The notes beneath the pieces were generated by a model that saw nothing but the letters and a program-made list of their open reading frames with translations, was not told the origin of the DNA and did not search any database. DNA of 64,000 bases from Rosellinia necatrix (lineage: Eukaryota; Ascomycota; Sordariomycetes; Xylariales; Xylariaceae): the NCBI GenBank assembly GCA_021209875.1, contig JAGYVD010000002.1, positions 5,084,001 through 5,148,000 on the forward strand, given 5' to 3'. The position numbers were made by a program, and so were the translations under genes. Shown here piece by piece: positions 34,300-46,389 of the stretch (positions are counted from its first letter, which is position 1; every line of letters starts with the position of its first letter).

Positions 34300-36947
34300 C
34301 TTTAGCACGATACTAACAACCCGAATGCCATCACGGATACACCTCTTGGTCCATCTTGAGACCGGTGTTCGTCTTCTGGGCCACCGAAAGAAAACTAGAT
34401 ATATAACTTTAGTCCTTAGTAGCTCACTTTATGCTCTGTATTTTAAACCCATCCTAGAAACTATTAACTACGACTCACGTCAAGGATCAAGTACTCTTGT
34501 TATACAACCGTGGATTCATATCTCTTAAGATTTATACCATCTATAATACGCACGCACCCGCCGCTGCTGCTGCATTCGCAACTATATTTCTGCAACGATT
34601 CGCACCCGGAATGACCATTTCAACCCCCCTATCAGTGCCACATACTCGAAAGAAAAAAAGGAAAAGACCGGATGCCACCATTTCTACAATAATCTGGTGC
34701 CCATTGGTCAGAATTTAGGAAGGATGCGTATGAAACCTGGCTCCCCTTGGTATGGTTGCGCATATATGGAAAAAAAAAAAAAACACGCGCGCAAGTTATA
34801 AGACAAGGTAAGATCCAATCATGAAGTCGTCACAGCCATAGTGTTATGGTCTCGGGCGACGGGTCGGGCATTCTCTTCTATTGTGCCAAAGTCCCACTAT
34901 GGTATAATAGGTAGGTGCTACAAGTAACGCTTGGGGTAGGGGATCTCATCACATCTACAGTAGCACGACAGGACGCGAATGTGCCTGATCGGCCCAGATC
35001 ATGACCGCACACGCACGCACGCACGCACGCACGCACACACATACACACACACACACCTACACCTACACACATACACACATATACACAGGAGGGGGAGAGA
35101 CGCATGAGCAAGATCCCACGGTAGCCCGGTTAAGTGCAGGTATATTAGCCACTGAGATGGGCGCGCCGCCGTAGCCCTAGTCGCATGGGCCTCTACCCGA
35201 CGATCTGGAAAATTCCACTTTTGGCATCCTCGCGCGCGCGGATCTTGACACACCCTCGGACAGACACGAGATCCGTGTCGAATGCGCTGGTAAATGTTAA
35301 GGGGCGGGGAGGGGGAGGGGGATACCTGCGTCACGATCCTCCCGCTAATCGATCTGAAGGCGATCTAGGGGTTTTAGAGTTAATTTACTCGGATTACATC
35401 ACGAGAGATCCTTTCGGGGTTCGACGCTCTGTCCGAGGACGTCCGCCGACCCCGACCCATTGGAGTGGGTGTGTGAGGGCGCTGTACGATTTTTGGGCGC
35501 TGAAGGATATTTCAATGAGATATAGGTGGGCATTCCGATCTTGAGCGAGATTTATTTATATCTCCTACTTTTCAAATGTGACGTGCACGATACAGCAGAA
35601 TTGTATTGGTGCTCATCTTAGATATGGGGCAGACCACGGTTGAGAAAAAGCGAAGGTGCCCTGAATAAGCGGTTCGTACATCATCTAAGCCACGTCTGCG
35701 CGAGGGCAAACGCCGATATCGCAGGGCCAACAACAGCTGAGGGGCAGGCCTAGAACTTTTTCATATAAGATTGGCGTTCAATAATAGGTACTCAAATTGC
35801 CCTGGTTGGGCCGGGCGACCGTGGGTTATTTCCTCATTTATTAGCGCCGCGGCGACAACAGCAGCGAGGCAACCCGGCGAAGAGAAGGTGACATATGACC
35901 GTGATGTGCTATGGCTGGCTGTATTTAGTTATCTCTTCGACGTAAGATAGGCATTTCGACCGTGCGACAGTCAGATGAGTTGGTGTGCCTTGGACCTTCC
36001 ACGATGACTATATGTCCCAGGACGCTGTTTTGGTATATGCGAGAAGCGAGAAAACCAGAGCCGCCGGCACAGGTTTGATGATGATTAGATATTTATATGT
36101 AATCTTCCGCGGATTGGGCTATGAATAGGCCGTGCCAGCTTTCGTGGCATCAATAGCACGACGCAGTTTGAGACGAATTTTGGCACCGCGGCCGTGCTAC
36201 TTCTGCTCGATGTCGTCGTCATCAAGAATATCATCGATTTCCGATCCAGCAATGAAATCTCCCGCAGCATTGGGGCCGCTCGTAGCTGCCTACAAGTCCC
36301 TTACTGCAACTCTCTCAGGGGTTTGCACTCCCAATAGGCATCTCAGGGCATCAGTACAATATCAAAACAGGAACATCCAATCAGCGCTCCCTAGAGCGCC
36401 CTGTTCGTCTTACGGTATCCCCCGTCAGCGTCGTTCCCAAATAGACTCCAAAAAATCTCGGCACCACTCTTGTTCGCATCTTTCGTCGTATCCGCGATGT
36501 AGCTCTATGCGAAATGCGAAGGCGCGTCGCAAATGCTTCAGCTGATATGCCTGCCCGTCCCAGCTCCCCACCATCGCTTCTTCCGAGCCGTTTGGGTACG
36601 TATGAGCCCATACAACGCGACGTAGACGATTGACACTTGGGTATTGATCTAATCCTTTCACGCCGTAGTATTATACCTGTTGATCGATAGATAAGTAGCT
36701 ATGAGGAGATTCTCGGAGGGATGTTGGTCAGCCAGTAACCAGGCAACTGCTGGGCAGAGACGGCTGGGTGATAATTATATATAGGGGCCACCCCTCCCCG
36801 AAAACCACGAGGAACATCCTGACCCCCAAAGCATTTCTTGAACACTCAGGGCCCATTTTACTCGTTTACATGATCAATCGTCTCTTTCATTCATTTATCT
36901 TTAATCCCTCGCCGACGTTGTGTGCACTTGTTAAGTTCACATGAATA
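34300..36947. other. Gene-poor interval with simple repeats and a faint minus-strand relic
   Basis: No supported intact gene. An A-run lies at about 34770-34782. On the minus strand two stretches look faintly coding. One is 36661-36425 (RRVVWAHTYPNGSEEAMVGSWDG..). The other, 36290-36122, reads GPNAAGDFIAGSEIDDILDDDDIEQK, a stop, then GAKIRLKLRRAIDAT. They may be parts of one decayed gene of unknown family. Confidence 0.35.
35006..35086. repeat. Microsatellite (CACG)n and (CA)n
   Basis: Tandem ACGC/GCAC units run from 35006 to about 35034 and change into CA/CACATA repeats to about 35086. This is an ordinary simple-sequence tract in noncoding DNA. Confidence 0.9.
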
Positions 36948-37782
36948 ATGAGTTCAACCAGGCGAGAGCCCTCAGAGGCCAGCTGGGATGACTGGAAGGG
37001 TACCATTAGAAGACTACACCTCCAGCAGAAGCGCAGCCGTACATCTGTGCTCAGATACCTCAAGGAGAATGGCTTTGGTCATCATGTAACGTATGTCTGT
37101 CTCGAATGCCCACGCCTCGCATTTCTCATTCACAGTTCATGTATAGCCAAGCTCAGCTGGACTTCAACCTAGAAAAATGGAAATTCCGACAAAAGTTGAC
37201 CAAAGAAGGTTGGAATTTCGTGCGATACAAAGTATCCAAGCGAGAGAGGCCTGGGAAGCGGAGCGCCGTCGTTCTATCCGGCGTTAAATTACGACCCGAC
37301 GTCATCCGCAAAGAGACGTTGAGAAACAGGCCGTTGCCAAGATTGGGGCTGGCCCAACCTAGTAAGCTCTCAAAACACATCTGAGCATTTAGACTGGCGG
37401 CAAGCTTATATTCTCTATAGTCCCGAGTTTAGAGCCTCTTGGCGACCTTCCTCTAGTTGTATGTTCACTTGCTCTAATGCACGTCACGGTCGATTATTCG
37501 CCAAGCTTGCCTTGGGTAAAATTTCAGACCCAATTCAACGAACATGAACTCAGGACCCTCGCTCGTAGCACCCCTGGTTTTGGAGGCATATGGCCGCTCT
37601 TACCAGTTTGCGACATCGACATCACTCGCATTAAGTTCCTAGAATATCAGTTCCGGGGCGTAACCTTGAGCCAGGAGTGTCTCCCGCACTTCGCGGCACG
37701 CATGGCGCTATTCATCCCTGAATCATGGGAAGGCGAGAGCTTGGCACGGGCAGACATCCTCCTTGTACTTCCAAAGTGTTAA
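36948..37782 (+). CDS. Clr5-domain protein
   Basis: Three exons: 36948-37090, 37147-37361 and 37421-37782. The introns are GTATGT..TATAG (56 nt) and GTAAGC..TATAG (59 nt), and the phases agree at both joins; 239 residues. Residues about 11-60 form a Clr5 domain (SWDDWKGTIRRLHLQQKRS, then LRYLKENGFGHHVTQAQ and LEKWKFRQKL). This is the small helical module named after fission-yeast Clr5 and is often at the N-terminus of fungal DNA-associated or ankyrin proteins. A basic linker follows, and the third exon has a helical C-terminal part ending in LPHFAARMALFIPESWEGESLA. Family members are commonly longer. Here the frame ends exactly where sequence homologous to an MFS pump starts, so the C-terminus is probably truncated and the last residues (ILLVLPKC) are read from foreign sequence. 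Function unproven. Confidence 0.78.
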
Positions 37783-38642
37783 GGGCTCTAGTCCAACCTT
37801 GAGTGGCATACAAGTACTCCCACTTATTGTCTCAGCATGTGAGCCGTTCCTTCCCCATTGTACCTATTCGTTGTATAACACTAACCTTGGAATAGCTCTC
37901 TTCGTTGTGGTTAGCGGATTCCTTTTCGCGAAGTTTCGAAACTACCAAGTATACCTTCTTGTTGGCGCAAGCTTCACTACTATTGGCGCTGGTCTGTTCT
38001 ATACGCTTAAGGTGGACTCCTACGCTGGAGGGTATATAGGCTTCCAGTTTGTCGTTGGATTTGGTAACGCTATTTGCCAACAGATTCCCCTCACAGTTGT
38101 GCAGGCTTTCTCCAAGCCGGAAGATCTGGCGACATCGATGTCAACTGTTCTTTGTGAGTAGCACTCGACTAACATCTTTTAGATGATTCTACACACATCC
38201 CGGATCAGCCGCACACTAAAGACTCAATACCAAACGCTGACAAATTTTCTCTACAATAGTTTTTCGGTTACTCTCAGGCGCATTATCTTTGTCAGCTGCC
38301 CAGTCCATCTTCATCAATCGGCTACTTGCCACTGCTTCTCAGCGTCTTCCTGATGTCAGCCGTATGAAAATTATTTCAACCGGCGCCACCGACCTTGAGC
38401 GAGTATTTACTGGCGACCAATTGCCGGCTATCCGCGGGAGTTATTTGGATGGGCTACGAGCTGCCTGGGCGTTGGCCGTCGCATTCGGCCTCTCAACAGG
38501 ACTGACACTTGGATTCAAAAGAATCGAGAAGTCTCTACCGCGCGAAGACGAAGCAACTGATTTGCAGAAGAATATGAAGAAAGAAACTACAGGTAGAGTT
38601 GAGCATCAAACACCTAAAGCAGGGAAAAACGCCGAGGTTTAA
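37757..38642 (+). pseudogene. C-terminal fragment of a 14-TM MFS efflux pump
   Basis: The C-terminal third of a fungal DHA14-type efflux pump, the type often found in metabolite clusters. It runs from LYFQSVKGSSPTLSGI through YLLVGASFTTIGAGLFYTL, FSKPEDLATSMSTVLFFRLLSGALSLSAAQSIF and STGATDLERVF to GLRAAWALAVAFG. It is spread over three exon pieces, 37757-37838, 37896-38153 and 38260-38642, joined by clean introns (GTGAGC..CTAAC..AATAG and GTGAGT..AATAG). The first eight or so helices and any start codon are missing. The join to the preceding Clr5 frame falls within a few bases of 37755. It cannot make a working pump alone. Intact intron phases suggest the truncation is fairly recent. Confidence 0.85.
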
Positions 38643-39859
38643 TCCCGACAGAAACTTGGCCAGACTAAACATTAGGTCATAATTACCTGAATGTAAAATT
38701 GGTTATGAATGATATCTAATAAAATCTGCGCCTAATTTTTTGAGAATGTACCTTATGAGCAGTTATCAGAATATCAAAACGAATCCGTAGCCTAGCCTTT
38801 ATCCCCCCTTATTTAAATTAGGATACGTGCCGCTCCTGTTATTGTCCCGCAGCTGGTTTCATTCGTACTAAGAGGGTTTACATTCACTACTGGGAAAAAT
38901 CTTCAATAGAGAACCGACGCCCTTATTTCTATAACACAAACATTGGATAATTCAGTTCCTTCAGAGCGTCGAGCTCTATTCAAAATATCTATGTAAATCA
39001 GTGTTGATATTCGTAGGCGACACACACAAGATGCCTCCTACCGTTTCGGAAACTGGTAATACCAACAATGTGATACTAATGTCACATGGACCACCATAGC
39101 CGCCAAAGGATAAAAAGTCCTTGCCTCAGGTTACTTCGCCGACTTGCCACCCGCTGTGCGTTGGCAGGTACGGGATGGTACGCTGACGTGAAGCTGTTTC
39201 TAGTATTACAAACTAAGTAAACGCTCCTAACCGTACACAATTTCAAATAGTCACGGCCCGGCCTCGGAAAGGATTCGTCGCGATCCTCCTAACGAAACAT
39301 TACTCCCTCCCCTTCGAATCCCGGTCTAAACTTACATGGGGTGCTAGCATTCGAAGACTTCACAACTCATATACATTATTGTTTGAATCTTGGGACGATG
39401 GCTGGTACTATCACCTGGATCCAAGCTCTCCTGCCTTAGTCAGTCGGTTAGCCTTCTTCGCCACATCCGAAGCCTTAAGTTAGATGTATAAGGGCCAGTG
39501 CCTTTGTCATTGTACAATATATAATTGGGCGCGAACGGATGAGTGTCCGACTCGATAACGTTCTACTTTTAGTAGTGTCGCGGTATAATAGCGTTGCATC
39601 CCTATTTCGTGACACCGATCTCCGGTGGAACCGCCATTGTCACTAAAAACAAGTGATTCACTTCACTAGGAAGATTGAGAAGCATGGCTGGAAGCCCGCA
39701 GAACACGCAAGTTTATCCCACTGATTTAATGTAGAGTCCATCAAAAGGAGCTCGGTAAAGACAGTTGTAACTATGTCTAAAAAATACCCAACTTTAGATG
39801 AGAGCGCTCTACGAACACTTCCTAGGTAGCATTCCCCACCAGAGGCCTGCATTGTACCA
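38643..39859. other. Intergenic, no gene seen
   Basis: AT-rich spacer between the MFS fragment and the 3' end of the P450 relic. Open frames are short and show no motif. Confidence 0.4.
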
Positions 39860-41118
39860 GAAGTTGAGGAGAATAAATCCATGTTTCATCATCCCAAGGT
39901 GAGCTCATGTTTTCGTCACCAGCCTTGCTGTCGCCTTCCTGCGCTGTTATATCCTCTAGACCTACGTGCTAATTCCCCAAAATCTCGATAATCACACTTC
40001 GTATGATAAGCTCTGCCAAATATTTACCAAGACAAGTCCGCGGGCCAAACCCAAAGCGCCAGTAGCGATAACGTAGATCGCGCCCACTTTTGTGCCGCTC
40101 CAGCCAACGCTCGGGGCGAGACTTCTCTCGATCCACCCCCCAGAAAATGTCACGGATATTGAGCGCGTATGAGTCAATGATAAAGTTAGTTCGGCGGGCA
40201 TCTCAAAGCCGTCAAGAATTCGTGGGCTCGGGCACGACTGAGGGACGGAGAAGGCGGCAAGGGGTCGCAAGCCCGCTGCCTCCAAAATGCGAGCCCCTAG
40301 AAGGGTGGGTATTGTTGTCCATGAAGAAAGGACGTAGGTATTTCGCGTCGCCCCATCGGACTCGCGAATCTCACTTCTGAGGGCCTCCTACACAGCGGGA
40401 TGAGCCGCAAGAAAGACAAGCGTCCAAGATAGGCTGCCCATCGTGACATCAATGTTGGCGAACAAGATCTCATCTAAGGTTTGAAGTAACTGCTCCTTCG
40501 TCATCTTGCCATCTTCAACGGCTCTATACATGGTTATAATAGGGGCACCGCCTTCTTCAGGGCCTTGGCGAGCGTGGGCTTGTGCACGGTCATTCCACTG
40601 AGCCCAGCCGTCTTTAAAGTCGCGCAGGTTTTGAATTGCACGCAAGGTAAGAAGACGGGAAAATGCAAACCGGGTAATGCCTCCGCTGATAACACTCCTA
40701 AACAAGTCCTCTCGCGGTGGGATCAGAGTGACTAGCTCTTTCTCCAAGACCTCTTTGCGACAAAAAGGAACGGCAGAGGCTTCAGGTCGCGCACAGGGTG
40801 TAGCTTTCCTTGTTGGCCAAATGTACCATTCCCTTTTCGGAGGCGGCGCATGTATGCATTCGTAAAGTCCTACACATCAGTCGCATATTGGCCCATTGAC
40901 CTGTGGAAAAAAGGTGTCTCTACGCTGGATCTGACAGCGCTCCATGGCTGCCCACTAATCAGCCCAAGGCATGAGCCCAGGAGGCGATCCATGAGATAGC
41001 CGCTATCATTTGCTTGAGCCTTGGCGTGCTTGTGAGAATCTCGGAATACCGCTTCGACGTGAGCAGGCTTAGTTAAAACCCTTGAAGACGTTTTGGTGAG
41101 CAATTTACTTGTCGTCAA
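39860..41118 (-). pseudogene. Broken cytochrome P450 gene
   Basis: On the minus strand a P450 reads in order but with disruptions. First come KPAHVEAVFRDSHKHAKA and LGSCLGLISGQPW, then an in-frame TAG. LHPVRDLKPLPF follows, then a frame change with a small deletion near 40750. ELVTLIPPREDLFRSV and the I-helix region LFANIDVTMGSLSW come next, then a second TAG (HPAV-stop-EALRSEI). LRPLAAFSVPQSCPSPRILDGFE is followed by another frame change near 40165. The haem-binding loop FGFGPRTCLGKY lies at about 40013-40048 and still matches FxxGxRxCxG with its Cys. About the first 80-100 residues, including the membrane anchor, are absent. P450s of this size tailor fungal metabolites; this one faces away from the neighbouring NRPS relic and probably belonged to the same pathway. 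Confidence 0.85.
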
Positions 41119-41329
41119 AACCCGGCTGTAGTTGGTCAGACTTACACCTCACTACTCGTACCACACCACAAGCGATAGAGGACACCATACTCGCATGCCT
41201 GCTTAGAACTGTTAGTGCATCCGCAATAATATCTGCAAAATATCTCTTGGATCGGATTAAAGTTGCCGAACTGACAGGGCCGCAACTTATTTTACTTCAG
41301 GAACATCAAATAATCAGAAGCGCAATATT

Positions 41330-44300
41330 TTGACTATACACAAGGCATATACTAATAAGTGGGATGCCAAATTCGTTAGCAACATCTGGACGAATATAAT
41401 TCTTGCCGAACCGGTATTTCGGGACACTATAGTCGATTTAAACATACCGCCACATCAGCTCCTGACCCAGACAATACTCCATGTAGATACCGAGGAAGAA
41501 TTCCAAAGAGAACTCTATAATGCATTCCTCGTCAACGGCCGCCTGTCTCACCTTACGGTTATACAATTGCCTTCGTCGTCTGTTGCTGTTGTTTGGCGTA
41601 TCCACCACGCCTTCATAGACGGATTCTCCGCCCGCCTTCTTCACGATAAGATTAGGCCGTAATCTTCTTACAGGAGAACTCACTTCAGTCCGTGGCCCAT
41701 TGTTTAGAGATACGGTGCATGCACTGGGTAGATTGCGAAACGAGAGGAGAGAAGCCACAAGACGGTTCTGGGACAGTAGGCGAGCTCAATTTACCCACGC
41801 CGTTAGAGAGCTGTGCTTGAGTCCGCAGCGGATTTATCGCAAATCAACACCACAGCAATGCATCACAATCCAACTTCACGAGGCAAAACTGGCATCCGCT
41901 CGAGCTCGCACAGGGTATACAAATACAGTATACTGTGCCGCGGCATGGGCCCTCGCCCTCGGAAAATTTATGGACATTGATCAGGTCTACTTCGGGATGG
42001 TGCTGTCAGGGCGCGACTTACCTATCCTAGGTACGTTTGATGTCGTCGGGCCGCTCATTAATATCCTTCTACTATTTATACATTACCACTCGAGGGAGAC
42101 CGAGAAACTTCTGTCGGGGCATTTCTTCGGCTCGTACAAGAAGGGGTCCTTCGATTGAACGACGTCCAGCACTCGGACACGACAGATGGTTTTGACAGGA
42201 AGTTCAATTCAATTATGGCTACGCAGTTTGAGCAATACAAAGTGTCGGAACAACCCCCGCCGGTAATAGATCCTCCCCACCTCGATATGCAATCCGGGGT
42301 CCCGCTGAATCTTGCAATCCAAGATCAGAGTCGGATACAGGTTTTCTACTCTACCACTCATTATTCCGAAGAGGATATGCATAATGTCTGGTCGGTGGTT
42401 CAGAATGGCATGAACTATTTGCTACAAGATGACGATGAGAGGCTGCTGGCATCGGTTATCCAAAAGGAGCTCATACCAAGGGAGATGGAACAGGCTATCC
42501 GGAAATGGAGCAACTGCGGATCTTTTGAAACTTTAGATGAATCGAAAGGAGGTGACCTCGTGACATTATTCGAAGGGGTCGTGGAAAGACAACCCACCTC
42601 GGTGGCCATCACCCGGGACCATGGTCAGGACATCTCTTGTGACGACTTTGACCAAGCGACAGCTGCTGTAGCGCGAGAGCTTGGTTGGGTGAAACCAAAC
42701 GAGCCCGTGTGCGTATACGCGAGCCGATCTGTCAACTGGCTGGTCGCCATTTTCGGTATAATCAAAGCGGGTGGCGTGTACACACCCTTAGATCCACCCG
42801 CGCCAGCTTCCGTACGACAGAAGAACTTCGTACGGAGTGGTGCGCGCGCGATCCTCTTTCCTTCGGGTGCCTCTATCTCCGTGAACACGACAGTTGTTAG
42901 CTGTCTGACATTGGCCGTGGATGACGTTCTGAAAAAGAACAAGACCGATTCACGGCAAGACTGTCCCACAACTTCTTATCCAGTACGACGCGTTGCTCGT
43001 TCTGATAATCTCGCTTATATATGCTTCACTTCTGGCTCCACTGGTCAGCCCAAGGCCGTACAGTGTACTCACAAGGGCCTGGTTGCGTTCCAGAGGGACT
43101 ACCTTGTTCGTCTTTGTGCGAAAAAAGGGGTCATAATAGCACAAACCATGTCCCCAGTCTTCGGTGGCAGCATCCACGAGATCTTTTCTGCGCTCACTTA
43201 TGGTGCGACACTACGATCAGCGTCGGATGATGCCCAAGATCACCCCCTCGCGCATCTTCAGGACTGTGACTCTGCCATTCTCACGCTCTCGATCACCAAT
43301 GCGCTAGATCCCGACCAGTACACTCGTTTGCGTAATGTATGAATGATGCCATCTATCACACTAAGTAGAAAGCGCATGACTAACGAAGTCTTTTTTATAG
43401 GTTTACCTGGTTGGAGAAGCCGTTCCTCGATCCGTTGGGCCAACTGAGGGAACTTGTGGTGCGACAATTAAACAACTGGCGCGAAGCAAACCCGTCACAC
43501 TCGGCCGGGCCAACCCATCTAGTAGGGTGCATACACTAGATAGAAACCAGCGTCTGCTCCCACCCGGTGCAGTGGGTGAGCTGCATCTTGCGGGAATTCA
43601 GGTGTCGAACGGATATGTCAACATACCCTCGGAGAACGCAAAACGCTTCCAGTTCGACACCATTTCGCCTGAGACTCGTCAAAAAATGTACAAGACAGGC
43701 GATTATGCCTACCGAGACAGCGCGACTGGAGAAATCCACACCATCGGTCGAAAAGACCGGCAAATCAAGCTACGCGGCTTTCGGCTGGACCTCGATGACT
43801 TAGAAACACGTATTACCAAAGCCATCCCAAATTGCAAAAGTGCTGCTATATTCCGTCGTGATGATTATTTAGTGGCAGCATACCAGCGTCCTTCAACCCC
43901 CAGAAAAATATTGAGCGAATTAGATATCAAGGCTCTCATTCGTGATGCTCTACCACCATATGTAATGCCCCGAAGAATCATTGCGTTGTCCGAGTTACCC
44001 CTTACGGCGGCAGGGAAGTTAGATCACAAGAGAATTGAGCAGATTGACAGCATCCGTATTGTGGAATCACAAACTCGGCAGGGAGGTATAACTACGACTG
44101 AGATGATGATTGTGCGTGCTGTGCGCAATTTGATGAACCTTGACTCGAGCATACGCATAGACAGAGACTCCGATATCACAGCGCCAGGTGGGCATTCAAT
44201 CGTACAGTTACAGCTCGCGAGTCGCATTTCGTCCCTCATTCAACAGAGATTTAGCGTAACCTAAGTCATCAACAATCCAATTATCTCGCACCTGGCGGCC

Positions 44301-45791
44301 TCAGTAGATGAGGTACTGAAGGGAGAAGCAACCGTAAACCAACATGAGTGGGCGCAGTCCTCGTGCCTTGGTGACATCAGAGCAGCAGCCCCTTCTGCAG
44401 CGAACAGTGTATCACCCATCGAGGGCGTCTGGTTCTCAAGATACCAGCAACACCTCGGAACGTCGATGTGTCGCACGTTTCAGAGTTAAGCGGCCGTTCC
44501 GATCAGCATTCCGCGCTTCTTTCTGCCTGGGCGATGGTCTTGGCAAGGCACGCAATTCTACGTTCCAGATTTCGTTCTTCGACGACCGCACATGGGGGCG
44601 TGGAGAGGTTTTACACTTCTGAGCTGCCTAAAGCCATATACTCGGAGTCATTTGATATTGGGGCTGTAATCAATAATGAGTTTTCTCTTAAGACAGACCA
44701 CCCAATACGGGTATTGGTTTCCAAACGCCATATGGTTGTTTGCGTGAGCCACATCATTTGCGACTATTCAGCCCTTAGCCAGCTATTTAAAGAGTTTCTC
44801 GCCGCCTATTACCATAATAAGAGAGTCAAGACATCGCTTTCAGCTCTCCAAAGACGATACGAAGATACAATCTGGTGGAATGTCGACATTGGCCACATCA
44901 CAGTCACGTTCTGGCGGTCTTACCTCTCCGGCATTGACTTTAAGAAACTACCGCCTTACATGAAAAAGGCGCGAGTATCGCACGGCGGTGAATCGCGTGT
45001 GTTCCAACTCTCAAAAGATGCGATGCATAATCTCGAGACGATTTCGCGGTCACTCCACCTCACAATGCATCAGATCGTGCTAGGTATGATATCCCTAGTA
45101 TTACAGACAGATAACCCGACCAAGGAAGATCTGATCTTGGGTAGCCCGTACCTCGGAAGACAAGAGGAAGACATGAACATAATTGGGTTGTTTTTGCAAC
45201 CACTGCCGATCCGAGTTCCGAGACGGTCAAAGTCGGGCGAAAGCCTCGACGACGCTAGCGTGGCGGATTTCCTTCTAGCAGTGCAAGACTCCGCGCGCTC
45301 TGCCCTCGGTCACGGTCTTACATGGACGTCACTGATGAGCATACTCTCTTCTTCGGATAACGAGAACTTAAGATCAGCAGCCGCTACGCCAAGCCCGAAT
45401 CACCCGCTTTTTGATGCTATGGTGACCTTCCACGAACGCAGTACGGCAAGCGGGGTATCATCGCTCGTGGATGGGGCGATAACGGGAGTTGAACCTCTAA
45501 TTTCCTGGGCCGATGGGGCCAAGTTTGGCATCATGTTCGAGTTCGCAGATCTGGGGGTCGTCTGTGGTTACACTCCGAATAGAGTACGACACTTCGGTGT
45601 TCTCGGCCGAAGAGGTGCTAGTGATGAGTGAACGTATCGACGCCGGATTGGAATATCTACGGCAGCATATCACATCATCGATGAGCATGAAAGACCTCAA
45701 AGATAGTCTATTGCATATTGATGGCGTTACAAATAGGAAAAATAGGGTAGAGAGTATAGATTCCGGGATTCGTCTGGCGGCCCTAGCATAG
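41330..45791 (+). pseudogene. Broken nonribosomal peptide synthetase, C-A-T-C
   Basis: One NRPS in consecutive but disrupted frames. First condensation domain: WDAKFVSNIWTNIILAEPVFR and HHAFIDG (HHxxxDG active site). There are frame changes near 41660 and 42115. The adenylation domain has LAYICFTSGSTGQPKAV (A3), MYKTGDYAYRDSATGEIHTIGRKD (A7-A8) and PLTAAGKLD (A10). A clean intron lies at 43337-43400, and an in-frame deletion removes the stretch between VGEAVP and GPTEGTCGATI. The carrier domain has GGHSIVQ with the phosphopantetheine Ser (about 44190). A stop (TAA, 44262-44264) precedes the second condensation domain, which starts at PIEGVWFSRYQQHLG, changes frame near 44465 and has SHIICDYSAL in place of HHxxxDG. 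A last frame change lies near 45545. It is not functional. The compact domain order suggests a small dipeptide-type or single-residue product; the product is unknown. Confidence 0.9.
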
Positions 45792-46389
45792 AGTATCAAA
45801 GGGAGTTGCCGGGTTAGCCAAAGACGGAGCAACCTCCTAAATACCCCTTTGCCTTAATTCTCTAGACCCATCAGGTATCCCGAAGGTCTCCGTCTGGTCG
45901 CAAGATTCTTGCACACTCCTGATGTAACTTCAAGAATGACCCCTAATAGAGTTACATAATCAAATCAAATATCAAGAAGTGCCTCGCGCCAACCTTTCTC
46001 TACCATTTATTTCAGACCACCATGTGTGCAAAAGTATACGCACTTCCTGTGCCAATGACATTTGGTTGACCTGGAAATATAACTACATCCTTACCGTGAT
46101 TTTGAAGACAGTATGGTCGGGTCTTGCGAGCTGCTCAGATTGGTCTGATTAGTCTTCTGTGAAGTGGCGCATCTTGAAATACCTCCAAGTTGCGACAATG
46201 AATCCTCGTGCGAAAATTGCGAGCTTAAACCTAACCATGGGCAGCGAGCGTAGATTTGATGAAATCAATTGAACAGCCTGAATTTGTGAGTCGCTTCTTA
46301 TCACATTCCTCCTATGCACTGCCCCGGCAGGTTTCGTCACCGACAATTGTAAGTTGAAGAAAATGAAATGTCGGTCTCATAATCCTTCA
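45792..46389. other. Spacer, no gene seen
   Basis: Short AT-rich stretch between the NRPS relic and the rhodopsin-domain relic. It may contain unrecognisable N-terminal parts of the latter. Confidence 0.35.

Noticed and set aside
35006..35086. Regulatory or Z-DNA-forming element
   Set aside because: A plain CA/CACG microsatellite; nothing beyond the repeat supports a function.
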